From NCBI GenBank assembly GCA_964035545.1, contig OZ037773.1:6763251-6827250 (forward strand): 64,000 nucleotides of DNA, written 5' to 3'. The notes below the pieces were generated by a model. That model searched no databases and was not told the origin of the DNA. It saw only the letters and a program-made list of their open reading frames with translations. The stretch comes from Bugula neritina (Eukaryota; Bryozoa; Gymnolaemata; Cheilostomatida; Bugulidae). This document shows positions 38,501 to 49,833 of the stretch, piece by piece. The position numbers and the translations under genes are program-made. The first letter of the stretch is position 1. Every line of letters begins with the position of its first letter.

Positions 38501-41500
38501 ACAAATGATACAAACATAAAACAATATTAGCTAAATATACAATTATTTCAACGTATTAACATGTTCATTTATGATACTAAATATTTTCAACTCATGTATA
38601 ATAAGAAATGTTTACAACTAGCTGTAACATATAATAGACAGTTGACCTACCTGAGTTTATTGGCAGTGGACGGGTTGGAGGTGGGAGCCCCCCTACTGTT
38701 TGTATATTGCGTGTATCTGTCAGGGAAGAGCCTCTGGTGTAGTATCTGGTTGTTTGCTGATGGATATTGCAGAAATTGACTAAACAAAAAATAACAAGAA
38801 ATAAAAACATAAGATATTTTTCATCAGCTTCAACTGTTGCAAAACACACCCAAATATAAAAACCACATGGTGGAAGGGCTTAAACTATTCTGTTATTTAA
38901 CATCACAGTGCATGTCTTCTACCAATTTCTAGCTTGATTATGTGGCTGCAATAGCCCAACTATAAACAAAGCAGATCTACTCTAAACTGGAACCTCAAAT
39001 AAACACACCCAACATAGTCTTTGCCAACAACAGCAGTGAATGATGTTAACTCAAGGTTGGTAAAAATAAAAGAACTGCTACTACATATTACATTCAACTT
39101 GGAAAACAGTTATATAATGATTTTATAATTTAATATTCGTTAAATTAGCGGGGTCATACTAATTATACCTGTATGTAAGTATACCTGTATGTAAGTATAC
39201 CTGTATGTAAGTATACCTGTATGTAAGTATACCTGTATAAGTCCCAGGACTCTGCCGTAGGGAAGATCCTCACCCAGCCTCCCCGTCTAACGTACTCTTC
39301 CTTCACTCGACGTACCATCCTCGCCTCCTCCTGAGAGAGAGGGACAACTCCGTCTGCTGCTGAAGTCCTGCCAGACGCAGCTCCTCGGAGCCTTCCGGAA
39401 CCCGGTCGAATCTGCTTCTAAACAATCCAACAGAAAACTTTCGTCTTAACTTACAAAACTTATAATTGCAAGTTTAAAAGAAAATTTCAAACAAAAAACC
39501 TACTCAATATTCAATCTCAGTAAACATGGGAGATCAGATCAGATCAGATACTTCAACAAATTTTTCAATTATATAAATATACTATTTTGTGACGCAATCA
39601 TTTTGTTGGTAAAATAATATAACTGGGTTTTGGTTTAAAATATAACAATGCAAACAATACAATATAGCTCGAGCGCTATATAAATAGTTACAACTAGATC
39701 CACGTAGGATCTTAAATAATTGTCCGAGTTCCGACAACTTTCAACATATAAGAAATGGAAGTAGTATTTGCAGCAGGTCAAGGTCACTAGAATTCAAACA
39801 AACATGCAGTCACTGTACAAGCATTTCATAATTAGACCATACAATCTAAGTTTTATAGACCTTCTTGTAGCCTAAGAACTAAGTTCTTGTAGCCTAAGTA
39901 CTAAGTTCTTGTAGCCTAAGTGGTAACTAAGTCTGGTAAAATTTGCTTGGCAGTCTTTTATTTAAAATTAATACAGTGATTTAAAACTGAAAACATTTAT
40001 TTTTTACTCCCTCCCTAAAAAATGAGAGTTGCTTTTAATCTAAAAAGCCAAATATTCATCTTTTCATGGAGAAGTTTTGGAAAGAAAGTTTAAAATTTGG
40101 AAGTAAAAAGTGAGGCAGGAGCTGAAATTTTGTATTAAGTGAATGTTGATTGTGTCTGTTAATTGAACAATCAAAATTTGAGCTAGACATATTTTTCATT
40201 TCAAATAACAAATTAGTTTCAAAATTGGAGTTTTCCTCTCGCAAAAATTGGGAAAGCTGTGACTTGCTAAAAGAATAAATGATTGAAAAGGTCTAAAAAA
40301 CCCACTCAAGTGCCAAACCATGAAAACATATAAAAGGCATGAAATTTCACACAGAAGGCAGCTAGTAGAAGTGAGATAGACAACAAAGTAACTAATAAAG
40401 ATTTCTTGCCTCTAAGTAATTTTTAGCATTTACCAAAGCATCAACCACCTTGATAACATAAGAGACAATACAGTGTAAACAAGAGTAAATTCTTAAAACC
40501 ACCACCTCATACAAATTGGTAAAAGCATAAAAAAATAGTTTTTACTCAATTAACAACCAAATGCTCATTCAGTGAGGTAGTACAACAGAATCTCCAACAA
40601 CAAAACCAAAAAATCTAGCTCACAGATAAGATTTACAAATGCTACTTTCAATTCTCAAAATTTAGCATATTCACTCTTTATAAAAGAATATTAAAAAATT
40701 AGCAATTCATATGGCTTAGTTACTAAAAATAGAATGTTATAAAACCTAACTTCTCTATAAGATAATATTGAAAGGTTTCGTGCAACCAAGAGCTTAAGAT
40801 GCACCAGGAGAAGGGGATAGCAGATACATGAACTAATAAGGAGGTGGGAAAGTCAGAAGAAAGTACACTGTTGGTCAGCTTTATGGTCCAAAAAAATTAA
40901 TAAAGTTTAATGACCCATAAAAATGAATTTAATTGGCTAAGATTTCTATAATAGGCGAATCACAAATGAAACATCTTTCAATATCACACAAGAAGTTACT
41001 AGCATGAAAGCAATCTAAATTGCCCATGTAGAAAAATCGTGAAAAAATTACCAACGGTTTGTTAATATTCTTCACCAGCAAAACTACTGCTTAATTTTTT
41101 ATTTATAAAAGCGTAAGCCTGTATTACTTATATATTGTCAGCATATTACATTTCAGCATAAGTTACAAGTAAGTTTACACATGTGTCAGCAAGTGTTGAA
41201 ACTTACTTTAATTAAGCAATACCAAACGAAGCTATTTCTGGTAAATACACCTTTTTTAAAGAAAATTCAAACACAAGATTTTTCTTTCAAACCAACAAAA
41301 ATGCCTGGTGTTGGGCAGTTAGATGGCACCCACAGCACCCACCCGCAACCGAGTTGAAGATTGATTCTAAAGCTACAAGCTGGTGAATGTTACACACATA
41401 ACTGTGACACACTTTATCTTACCTTGGAACCGGCAGATTGGGCACGGGCCACAAAAGACATGCCCGTACTGCCTGCTCTGCTAAATGAAGCAGAACCTGG

Positions 41501-44500
41501 TCTAATTCTCTATTAGAAATACAAATACAGGAAAAAGTGCACAGACAGACATTGAGAATATACAAATGATGGGGGGATGTCAAACTGACATCACTCTAGT
41601 CAGCTTGCGACATCATTCTAATCAAGTGTTTTTGGAACTACTCTGTCAAACCAACTTTAGTCTATGACGATTTCTACAGTGACACTTTTCGTAAAGACGT
41701 CTGCAACTACAGGATGTCAATTATTCAGCCCCCCCTAATTATCTTTCTATATTAACACAAATCTAAGGCATATAAATAGTTATTCTCTTTACATTTAATA
41801 TCAATATTCCTGAAAGTTAGTAACAAGCGAAATTAGTGTTACATACGAGTACAAAATGTGCTGTAAAGTATGAAGCTTAAGAAACTAACAACTTTGAAAG
41901 CACGGCAAATATAATGAGAAAATATACCAGATTACTGGAGTAGCAAGAATTCTTTTTGATAAAAGATGAAAATGCGGTGTGGGAAGAAGAGAAAGAGTGG
42001 CATCGAGCAAAGAAGACATGAGTATGCATACACTAGGGCCAATAATTTTATTTGTAACACTGAAATGTCACAAATTCAAATTGAGAAAACATGATAGTTT
42101 AATTTGATGGTAATGATAAATCTTTCAACAGCAAAAGTCTATAGCATTACCTTAACAGTAGGTTCAGCTTGTGCCGGAACTGGAATTATTGGTTTTACTT
42201 GGTTTTTTACAACTGGTTTACTTTTATCAAACATTTTCGCCAGTCTAAACTGAGCCTCTGAGACGGCAATGGTTTTATCAAGTTGACCTTTTGAACCAGA
42301 GCTGTTACTCAAAGAACGCTTGGGCCTTCGTGTTTGTATTTTGTGATTAGAGCATTGACTAGGTGACTGGGAGAAGAGCTGTGTTATTTGTAGACCATTA
42401 GCCTGGGTTCTAGAGCTTTTAGCACTACCTATTTTGATGAGAGGAGGTTGAATTAAGTCGGGAAATGAGGGAGAGACATCAGTGTTGAGTTTAGAAGAGT
42501 CTAGAAGCTGTTGAGGAGTGCCAGCAGGTGTGTGTGAAGTGCTAGTAGATGGTAGAGAGATGCCAGGAGATGACTGAACAGTGCTAGCAGGTGGTTGACA
42601 GTTGACATGAGGCAATTGGCAAGTAGTAACAAGTGGCTTAGCTGAGCTGGAAGATGGTTGGGTAGAATTTGTGGAAGTATGTTTTGATGATGGCTCAGAA
42701 TTATTTATTGTGCTACCATTGACTGCCTCCGAACGCTGTGCAAAGATGACAGTCTATATAAATTTACATAGCATCTATATCTATATACATATATATCTAT
42801 TACTATATCTATCTACAGTCTATGTATTTGATAGTGTACTCTACAACACAACACAAACCTGCTGCCTGATTGGATTTTTCGCTGCCAGATCTTGATTGCG
42901 TTTTGATTGGGTTCTGAGCATTGGGTCGTGCAGCACAAAACCTACAAATACGATTAAATAGTTACCAGTAACGACTAACTAGTAATTATTAACTAATTAC
43001 TAGTAACTAATAACTAGTAACGACTAACTAGTAATTATTAACTAATTACTAGTAACTAATAACTGGAAATTATTAACTAGTCGTTAGTAACTAATTACTA
43101 GTAACTAATTACTAGTGAATAATCACCAGTAACTAATTCTTAGAATGTAAATAGATATCTAACATCCTTAAATATTTTGCGCTGATATCAAACTTGTGAT
43201 AAGACAGTAGTCACACAGAAGTACATATGAATATCACAGAATATTAGACTGTGAGTATTGAGTACCACAGGCTAATAGACTGATTCTTACCAGTTAGACT
43301 GAAGAGGTCAGCTACAAGATGGGATTTGATCTTCAGGTCAATTGGAGAATCACAGGCTAATGAGGGGGACAGGTTGACCTCAAGGACCCAAGGCCGCAAG
43401 GCTGAATCTATGAGGACGTCAAATCCGTACAGCTCTAAGAGAAAAGCAGAGAACATTAAAGGTATTATATAATAATATTATGATTTACATAACTGTATAT
43501 ATAATATTTTGTTATGGAGGTTATTACAAAGCAGTTTCAAAGTCAACCCATGACATAGCATAATAAGCAATAAAATATGATGAAGGAAAATACAGTTTAC
43601 ACTGTCAGCAACACTTTATGGTGCAGATAACTTCTAATTTCATTCCTATTTTAACACGCAAAATAAAAAGTTCAAAAGTAGAAGTTTATAAAAGTAATTA
43701 GATCTATCAAGATTTTATATTAATATGTTACATAGCAGGTTTAGATTAACTAGGCCATATAATCAAGTTCCCATTAAAACTTACCAAAACAATTCCCTTT
43801 ATGAGGCATAAACATCTTGCATGCCGTAGCAATTGGCGTTTCCACTGATATTAGAGTTTTGATGATGGCATCTTCAATTCTCATCATTATTGCTGTAAGT
43901 AGTAAAACCAACATTCTAGTAGTAGCATTGTAAAACGTGACAAAAATGTGTTTCTGTACCATTAATTATGCAACATTCCAGCAATTTCTACTAACTTAAA
44001 GGTGTTAAATTCCTGTTTATATTATGGGCAGTCTATTTTAATTTATTTTCATGTTTTTAAACACCTAACTGACATGATATGAAATGAAAAAAACATGTTT
44101 CGTTGAAAAAGAATAATGAAATGCCAAGTTTAGTATTTTATTAGATTGAATGTGTCTAACATTACATCCTAATGTTATGCCAAAGTAGGAACACAACTAT
44201 AGCCACAAATCCTATAAAATAATCTCACCTGTGGAGTCGTGGCCCTCGGCTCTGAGACAACGGAGTAAAGCACCTAACGACCACTTGTTCCCATAATCCT
44301 CTACTTCCGGGTCCTCATTCCTGCAGAGTAATTCAGAGCATAAACATAATACACATGACAACGTTCTACCCTATAGAGCTCGGTATCTAAACAGATAGAT
44401 GAGCTCTAAACACAACAAATAGATTGGGGAAAAAAGCAAACCTACTAATTATGAACAATGTAATACACAATACAATATTTATTACACACTTTTTATTACG

Positions 44501-47500
44501 CATCCACTGAATGACTACAAAATGATTATGCACTATAACAGAATTTCCATAATACTGAATACGAATAATCAGAGAGGTATAATTTTTACACTGTAGTTTT
44601 GAAATTCCCCAATGGTTAGCACGCTAGCTTGCAAGCCAGAGGTCTGCGTTTCGAATCCCAGTGAGGGCAATTTTTTTTTTACTATTATATCTTCACTATG
44701 TATTTGGTTATATAAATACTAACTGCACAAAGTCGCCACTCTTCTTATTTACGCTGTAGTTGGTGAGGTGCATGCAGTGGTTCTTTATATTCTTAGTGAC
44801 TTTCTGGTCGTATCTGACGGTGGCGAATCTAGAGAGTCCCTCCTCGTACAAGTAGATGACAAGGGGGTCGTATGAGGTCACTGCGACGTACAGACGAAGG
44901 TCAAACTTGAAACCTGCAATATAGTCTTATGCTAATCAACGACTGAATACTGGCTGCTATTTAGGTGCGATGATAAAAATTGCAATATAGTCTAAGCTCT
45001 TTAGCTTTCTTCATGAAGTTTAGTTGGAAACTGCAGTTGAGAATCTTTTTTGCTACATTTACATCTAGAACACAGACTTATAAATCCCAATTTTTCCTTT
45101 ACGGTTTTTTAAAGTTCAAAGCAAACAAATAACAGCCCTAACATACATACAGTCTTCCTCTAACCCTTCACACAGCAAAGCACAAATTTGCATCCTATGA
45201 TTTTGCAGTATAAAACTTGTTTGAGGGCAAATGAATTGCTGCTTATATTAAAAAATTGTCTCAAAACAATAGCTATAATATTAATTTGCAAATATGAAAG
45301 CAAAGAAAGCAATTCAGAAGTTGAATTGAGGTTAAAAAAGATGTAATAAAAGTTAGACTGATATACTTACCATCTACTAGGAGAGGTTTAGGAATGTATC
45401 TGCATACAATGTACGTCTCGTCTAAGGGAACACCGTCAGGCTAAAAGTTAGAATGCAAAACTCAGTTTAGACATTTCCTGTGATGTGCAAACACTGCAGA
45501 CAGGAATTACATTGATTGGAGAAGACACCTTAATTGACCAAAAAAAATGATTACAATAGAAATTACATATATCATAATGTTGAGATAACAACTCCGAGTT
45601 GTAATATTCGCAGCACAAAGTATCTTGTATAAGACAGCAACATTAACTGCACCATGAATTACTCTTACATATAATTAAAAGCAGCATTCCAGAGTAGAAA
45701 CTAAAAGCTTTAACAAATATATTCTATAACTGCAATTACTACCAAAAATGTTGACTGAAAAAGCAATTAGTAAAATTCTACATCAACTGGTTTTCAATTG
45801 TGACTCAGTAATTTACATTGGTTATTTATTTCACATATTTTTATCACATTTAAGTTCAAGGGTCTAAGTTGAAGCTGACCCTCTCTAACACTCTAAACTC
45901 TAGAAAGCTCAAATTTCAACTTAAATTCAGAAATGACATTCAACTTTAAACTTGTACTAGCAATTTTCCTAATTTTAGATAGGAAGAAAACAGTAATTTG
46001 ATATACTAGAACTCCTATCTAGGTATAATCTTACATGATTGACAAGGAAGATGCCACGCCCCCTAGACGACGCGACAGGCTTTACAATCCACGTCCCCTT
46101 CTCTCTCAGATAGGCACCTGGTGAAACAGCACGAATGTGGTACATGCTAGAAACTTCTAAAAGTTATATTCACAATAATTTCAAGAGTTTTAATTAGTAA
46201 AATTAGATGTTACGACATTTTTATTTAAACTTCACTTATATCTTAGATGTAGAGATAACTCCCACTTACTGCAGAAATCCTGGAATTCCCCAGGACAGAC
46301 AAAGCTGAGTGGTACAAAGTCAAAGTGTTTAAATCCCTACAAACAGCAGTTTCAGCACATCAATAGTAATGTCCTTTGTACAGCTACAGTCAACTGAATA
46401 TAGTAAAGCCAAAGTATGATGTAAATAAATATTACAATACATATCTTAGTTTGTAATGTTATGAAACTCAATTAATTACAGGTGTTCACTGTAGACAATA
46501 AAAAAATTAAATGATACTACTGACTACATCAACTGTTTAGTTAAAACTTAATATAGAGGGAAAATAAAATTTTTCTTATTTCAAGATTTTATTCTTGTTC
46601 TTTACACGAAGACTAAAAAGGATGTCTCTTGTTTTCGCAGCTTTATTAAAGTCCACAAGCGGAACATGAGATAAACAAGTACTAATGACATCAGCTGACT
46701 TACATTCCTGAGTGTTACCGGATAGTGTTTACATCTAGGTCAATACCTTTATTTGCTGCATTCGCTGGACGTTTCTATAGAGTCTATCCTTCCTGGTAAT
46801 CTCGTAGGACCTGGGGAAGTGATTAACTTTCTGGAACTCAGTTAAACCTCTGAGTACGTAAGGCTTAAGGTGTGACCCTGTCCACAGCAGGTTGAACTCA
46901 TTGCTGTTAGGGTGCGCCTGCAGAATACACCTTGGAGTCAATATACAGGTTAGTAAAGAGAGCATCTGCAGAATACACTTTAGAGTTAATAATGTACGTG
47001 TAGGAGTAAAATGCGGCTGCAGAATGCACCTGAGCTAGGTGACACGTACCTCATGGAAACCGTGACAGGTCAAAGTGTTCCTCACCAACTTGCACTCAGT
47101 TTTGTAAATCTTAAATGACATGTGGTATTTGTCTAAAAACAGATACAGAGAGCTGACGAGTGTAAAAGGCAACAACCACAGCTTAAATGATTTTCCTTTA
47201 TGGCTATTACCAACAACATATATATCAAACTGCCAAGAAAATGTAATACTAAAATAGATTAAATGCAGCAGCAGTGCAGAATTCATATAAAATAGAAGTA
47301 TACCGAAATTCTTGTCATCTTAATTTATTGCAAGTTGTTATTTTTCAGTAAATTGCTTCACATGTCAAGAAAAAGAGGATGCACCAATAAGTCAATTTGG
47401 TGAACCTTGCGAAATTTCAGCTGCCATATAGTATATAAAGGTGAACATATACCAGTTAAACATGGCTAGTAACATAAAGCAGGCTGGCATAGACTAAATG

Positions 47501-49833
47501 GTGAATTTTATTGACGATACAGCCAATTAGACTACACCAATGACCTCACAGAGCTGCACTACCTAGTCATTTTACATCCAATCTAGATGTTACAGTCAAC
47601 ATAAGAACTGTGCAGTATATTCACTGCCATCCTTTCTATAAATTTTTTTTAATATTTTAATTTCCTAACACAACATACTACTGATAGCAGAAAACTCCAT
47701 AAATTCAAGTTGAAGGAAATACTCTCACCTCCTAGTGCTCTGTGTTCACTGGACTTTTTTATTATTGCATCTGATTTGAACAGTAGTATAGCCTGTCTTT
47801 TGTTATATCCAGACCACTGCACCATCTTATTGATCTTACCTTTGGCCACATCCTGCTGTTACATAGCGTCAATAAATAACATAATGGTACGACACTTTAT
47901 ATAAAGGTTGAATTGAGCATTTAACTACATTGAAATAAAACATTGCGAATTCCTAGGCTTTTCCTATCTATTTCTACTAGTATAAGCGAGCTTCTGTACA
48001 AGCATTCAATATGTGTACCCTTAATGCATTGCTGACTTATAATTCTAATCAATACAAATTAACTTTTTACCATAATAATTATTATCAAAATATGCAAAAT
48101 GCTAACTTGAGTGCAAACATGATAAATATATAAAGTATTACATGCTCTATTTTTATTGACAATCCAAAAAAACTCAATTAAGGTTGATGTTCTCTTTAGT
48201 TTCACTGTATAAAAGCATGCCTAACCTTGTAAAACCTATATGACTGTTGAAACATAAAATTATGACCAGTCTGGTTAAAGATACCATTGCCAAGTTAAAA
48301 GTTACAACTTAGAGTTTGCAGACATAGACCTGAGTGTAGAACACCCCAATAGGGTTCGAATTTAGCTCCTCTCAGTAGGGTCATAATAAATACAATATTC
48401 CTAAATAAGCAGAAATCATCTATAAGCAGCTCCAGGTTGGGGGTGGCTAAGTGCAGCAAGTTGGGGTTTCAAAATCCAACCTAAATATCCAACTCCAAAC
48501 TGAGAATCCCAAACTACTACACCCAGTCACCTCCAACTCGGAGCTGCTTATAGAACGACTCAAATTAGCAAGTAATAGACCGAGAACTTTACACTACTAT
48601 TGAAATCAATAAAAACAACTCTTTGTGTAGTATTGCAATGGTAACTATAATATCCCAATCAAAGGGCAGCATGATAAATAATTCTATAATAGATAGTAGC
48701 GTAGCCTAGGGTTATTCCAAACTGTACCATTCAGAGATATCGTATATAGGTGACATAATTAAATAAAAAGTTCTTATTGATTAGTATAGCCAACAACATA
48801 GACTGATAAACTTGCAGCCACACATTGTGCAGTGAAGTTGCCTAAGAAATTAGGTGGTAACTAAGTATTATCTGTAAGTTGCAGTATAAACTCGTAGAAC
48901 TGAAAGTTACAAAATGTTGAGCTATTTTTTCCCCTCTAATAGGCCTATAAATTTATATAGAAACAGCTTTTATACAATGCTCTAACCTTAATTTTGTTTT
49001 TTAAGAAAGCTTTTTTTGTAAGCTAAAAATTTAAAATATATTAGCGTTTTATAAAAATTAAAGTATAGCTCAATTTCACAGTTTTACTGTGGTGATCAAA
49101 CCAGCTATTTTGTAAATTTCCAAATACATTTTATAGTCATACATATATCTAAATTCAAGTTAATATCAATTTAATCAGTTGTTATTTAGAAACATGTGTT
49201 AGTGTAAACAAGTACTCATTCAGCCAATCAAGAGACAAAAGACATCTTAATTGAATTATTAGCTAATTAATGAAACACAATAATTACACTTACAGACTAC
49301 AAATTTAAAAGAAACTGGGGAATACATGTTAATAAGTTTACATCTGGACATTAAAAGCCTAAAATTCACAAGCTAGAATAGCCTAAAATCCTGAACAGTG
49401 TATGGATATATTATAGGCAAGAAACGTGTAAAATGAACCTTAGATTTCTGATCTACAGTGTCAGCTGTTGAAACTGATTCTAAATCATCATGCTCTTCAG
49501 ATTGTGAGTCACTATCACTACCACTACTAGATGAGTCATCATCTGAGATCACTTCCTTTCTAGCCGAGGTCGTGGCTTCATCGTCATTAGCCTACAAAAT
49601 TTAAGCAACATTTAATCAATGTAAAACATTGAGAGAGTCTCAATGTTATCATATTACTCTAGTTTCAACAATAATGCAGTAGTTGAATCAATTAAATTAT
49701 TTTTTATCATAAATAATACATAGCCAACTTATTTTGTAATGTGCTAAAGTGCAACTCTTGCTATAATGACTATTTAAGTTGCCAGGCTTAAACTGATGGA
49801 TTTATTGATAAAAATGTTTACCGCAGAGTCCAT
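26572..49833 (-). CDS. ttll5: TTLL5-type tubulin polyglutamylase, 31 coding exons
   Basis: Adds glutamate side chains to tubulin on cilia and other stable microtubules. Exons, 5' to 3': 49833-49822, 49591-49439, 47852-47729, 47132-47050, 46917-46747, 46336-46270, 46117-46035, 45440-45371, 44913-44724, 44320-44229, 43892-43785, 43434-43291, 42941-42859, 42735-42151, 41509-41423, 39417-39233, 38779-38651, 38357-38303, 36894-36768, 36464-36167, 35678-35603, 35114-34998, 34534-34398, 33863-33682, 31519-31298, 30779-30696, 30126-29983, 29427-29352, 28972-28749, 28154-27986, 27256-26572. Every phase agrees, giving 1653 aa; human TTLL5 is about 1280. After an acidic N-terminus (2-55), the TTL/ATP-grasp core covers about 56-432: [28 protein letters not shown] (K216), [31 protein letters not shown], and FDVLID with EVNLSPSL (E403, N405). 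TTLL5-specific blocks follow: [54 protein letters not shown] and YSRVTGV. The 195-codon exon 42735-42151 is Ser/Pro/Thr-rich. TTLL4 is the nearest alternative, but the C-terminal blocks favour TTLL5. Confidence 0.94.
27637..27669. repeat. GACT microsatellite
   Basis: About eight tandem GACT units in the last TTLL5 intron. Confidence 0.9.
29497..29645. repeat. GAGT microsatellite with GTGT interruptions
   Basis: A run of GTGAGTGAGTGAG in a TTLL5 intron, starting about 70 bases upstream (minus sense) of the acceptor of the exon at 29427. Apparent Ser-His-Leu-Thr frames are repeat artefacts. Confidence 0.9.
30780..30905. repeat. 38-bp tandem repeat abutting a TTLL5 acceptor
   Basis: Three full copies of exactly 38 bp (starts at 30780, 30818 and 30856) plus a partial copy. 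In minus sense each ends in ATATTACAG, so the real acceptor of the exon starting at 30779 is the last of a series of near-identical acceptor sequences. Confidence 0.88.
33864..33930. repeat. Short tandem duplication beside a TTLL5 acceptor
   Basis: Two copies of a roughly 31-bp unit containing GTAGACATCAAAGGTATG, beginning a few bases from the acceptor of the exon that starts at 33863 (minus strand). Confidence 0.8.
34840..35011. repeat. Tandem duplication of a TTLL5 exon end and its donor
   Basis: In minus sense the exon 35114-34998 ends ATTCTAGCAAAGCAG/gtgctcc. The intron then repeats this junction five more times at 28-33 bp spacing, with variants such as TTTTAGCAGAGCAG/gtgctc and AAAGCAGAGCAG/gtgttc. 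Each copy holds the coding end and a possible donor. The first spacing is 28 bases, so use of the next donor would shift the frame. Confidence 0.88.
35845..36100. repeat. GTGAGT-type microsatellite in a TTLL5 intron
   Basis: A long GAGT run flanked by GTGTGTGGAA-type units, beginning about 70 bases after the donor of exon 36464-36167 in minus sense. The Thr-His-Ser-Leu frame it produces is an artefact. Confidence 0.92.
37130..37174. repeat. Perfect 20-bp-stem hairpin
   Basis: ATTATTAGTCTATAACATTT and its exact reverse complement are separated by five bases (37150-37154). It lies in the TTLL5 intron between exons 38303 and 36894. No mismatches are present, so it is either young or constrained. 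Confidence 0.85.
38167..38200. repeat. Small inverted repeat
   Basis: AATTAACTGTAT at 38167 pairs with ATACAGTTAATT at 38189, with a 10-base loop, in the same TTLL5 intron as the hairpin at 37130. Confidence 0.6.
39165..39237. repeat. 16-bp tandem repeat continuing a TTLL5 donor
   Basis: In minus sense the exon ends CTTATACAG at 39233 and is followed by four copies of GTATACTTACATACAG. Each copy recreates ACAG/gtatac, the exon's own donor junction, and also resembles a 3' splice site. The array reaches to within a few bases of 39165. Confidence 0.88.
39870..39925. repeat. Short tandem repeat, three copies
   Basis: Three copies of a unit containing AAGTTCTTGTAGCCTAAG in the TTLL5 intron between exons 41423 and 39417. 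Confidence 0.75.
42950..43140. repeat. AACTAGTAAT-type repeat beside a TTLL5 acceptor
   Basis: Units of about 10 bp mixing TAACTAGTAA, TTATTAACTA and ATTACTAGTAAC. It starts within about 15 bases of the acceptor of the exon beginning at 42941 (minus sense). Confidence 0.85.
44601..44680 (+). repeat. tRNA-derived SINE-like fragment (copy 2)
   Basis: A-box-like AATGGTTAGCACGC and B-box TTTCGAATCCC, then GTGAGGGCA and ten T residues. The 5' acceptor half does not pair with the 3' half, which argues against a working tRNA. It matches the element at 846-925 through the GCTTG.AAGCC.GAGGTCTG core. It sits on the plus strand inside a minus-strand TTLL5 intron. Confidence 0.55.
46918..47040. repeat. 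Repeated acceptor segment beside a TTLL5 exon
   Basis: In minus sense the acceptor of exon 46917-46747 is GTGTATTCTGCAG. Two more close copies (GTGTATTCTGCAG and GTGCATTCTGCAG) stand about 50-60 bases apart just upstream, the outer one near the previous exon's donor at 47050. Confidence 0.8.
48420..48553. repeat. Foldback element, arms about 60 bp
   Basis: CTATAAGCAGCTCC at 48420 is matched by GGAGCTGCTTATAG at 48540-48553, and imperfect pairing continues inward over GTTGGGGGTGG and GTTGGGGTTTC. It is far more G-rich than its surroundings and lies in TTLL5 intron 2. A MITE-like nonautonomous element is the best guess; a long pre-miRNA-like hairpin is the alternative. Confidence 0.7.

Noticed and set aside
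44601-44680. Functional tRNA-Ala (TGC)
   Set aside because: A T-run follows, but the 5' acceptor strand does not pair with GTGAGGGCA and the element matches the dispersed copy at 846.
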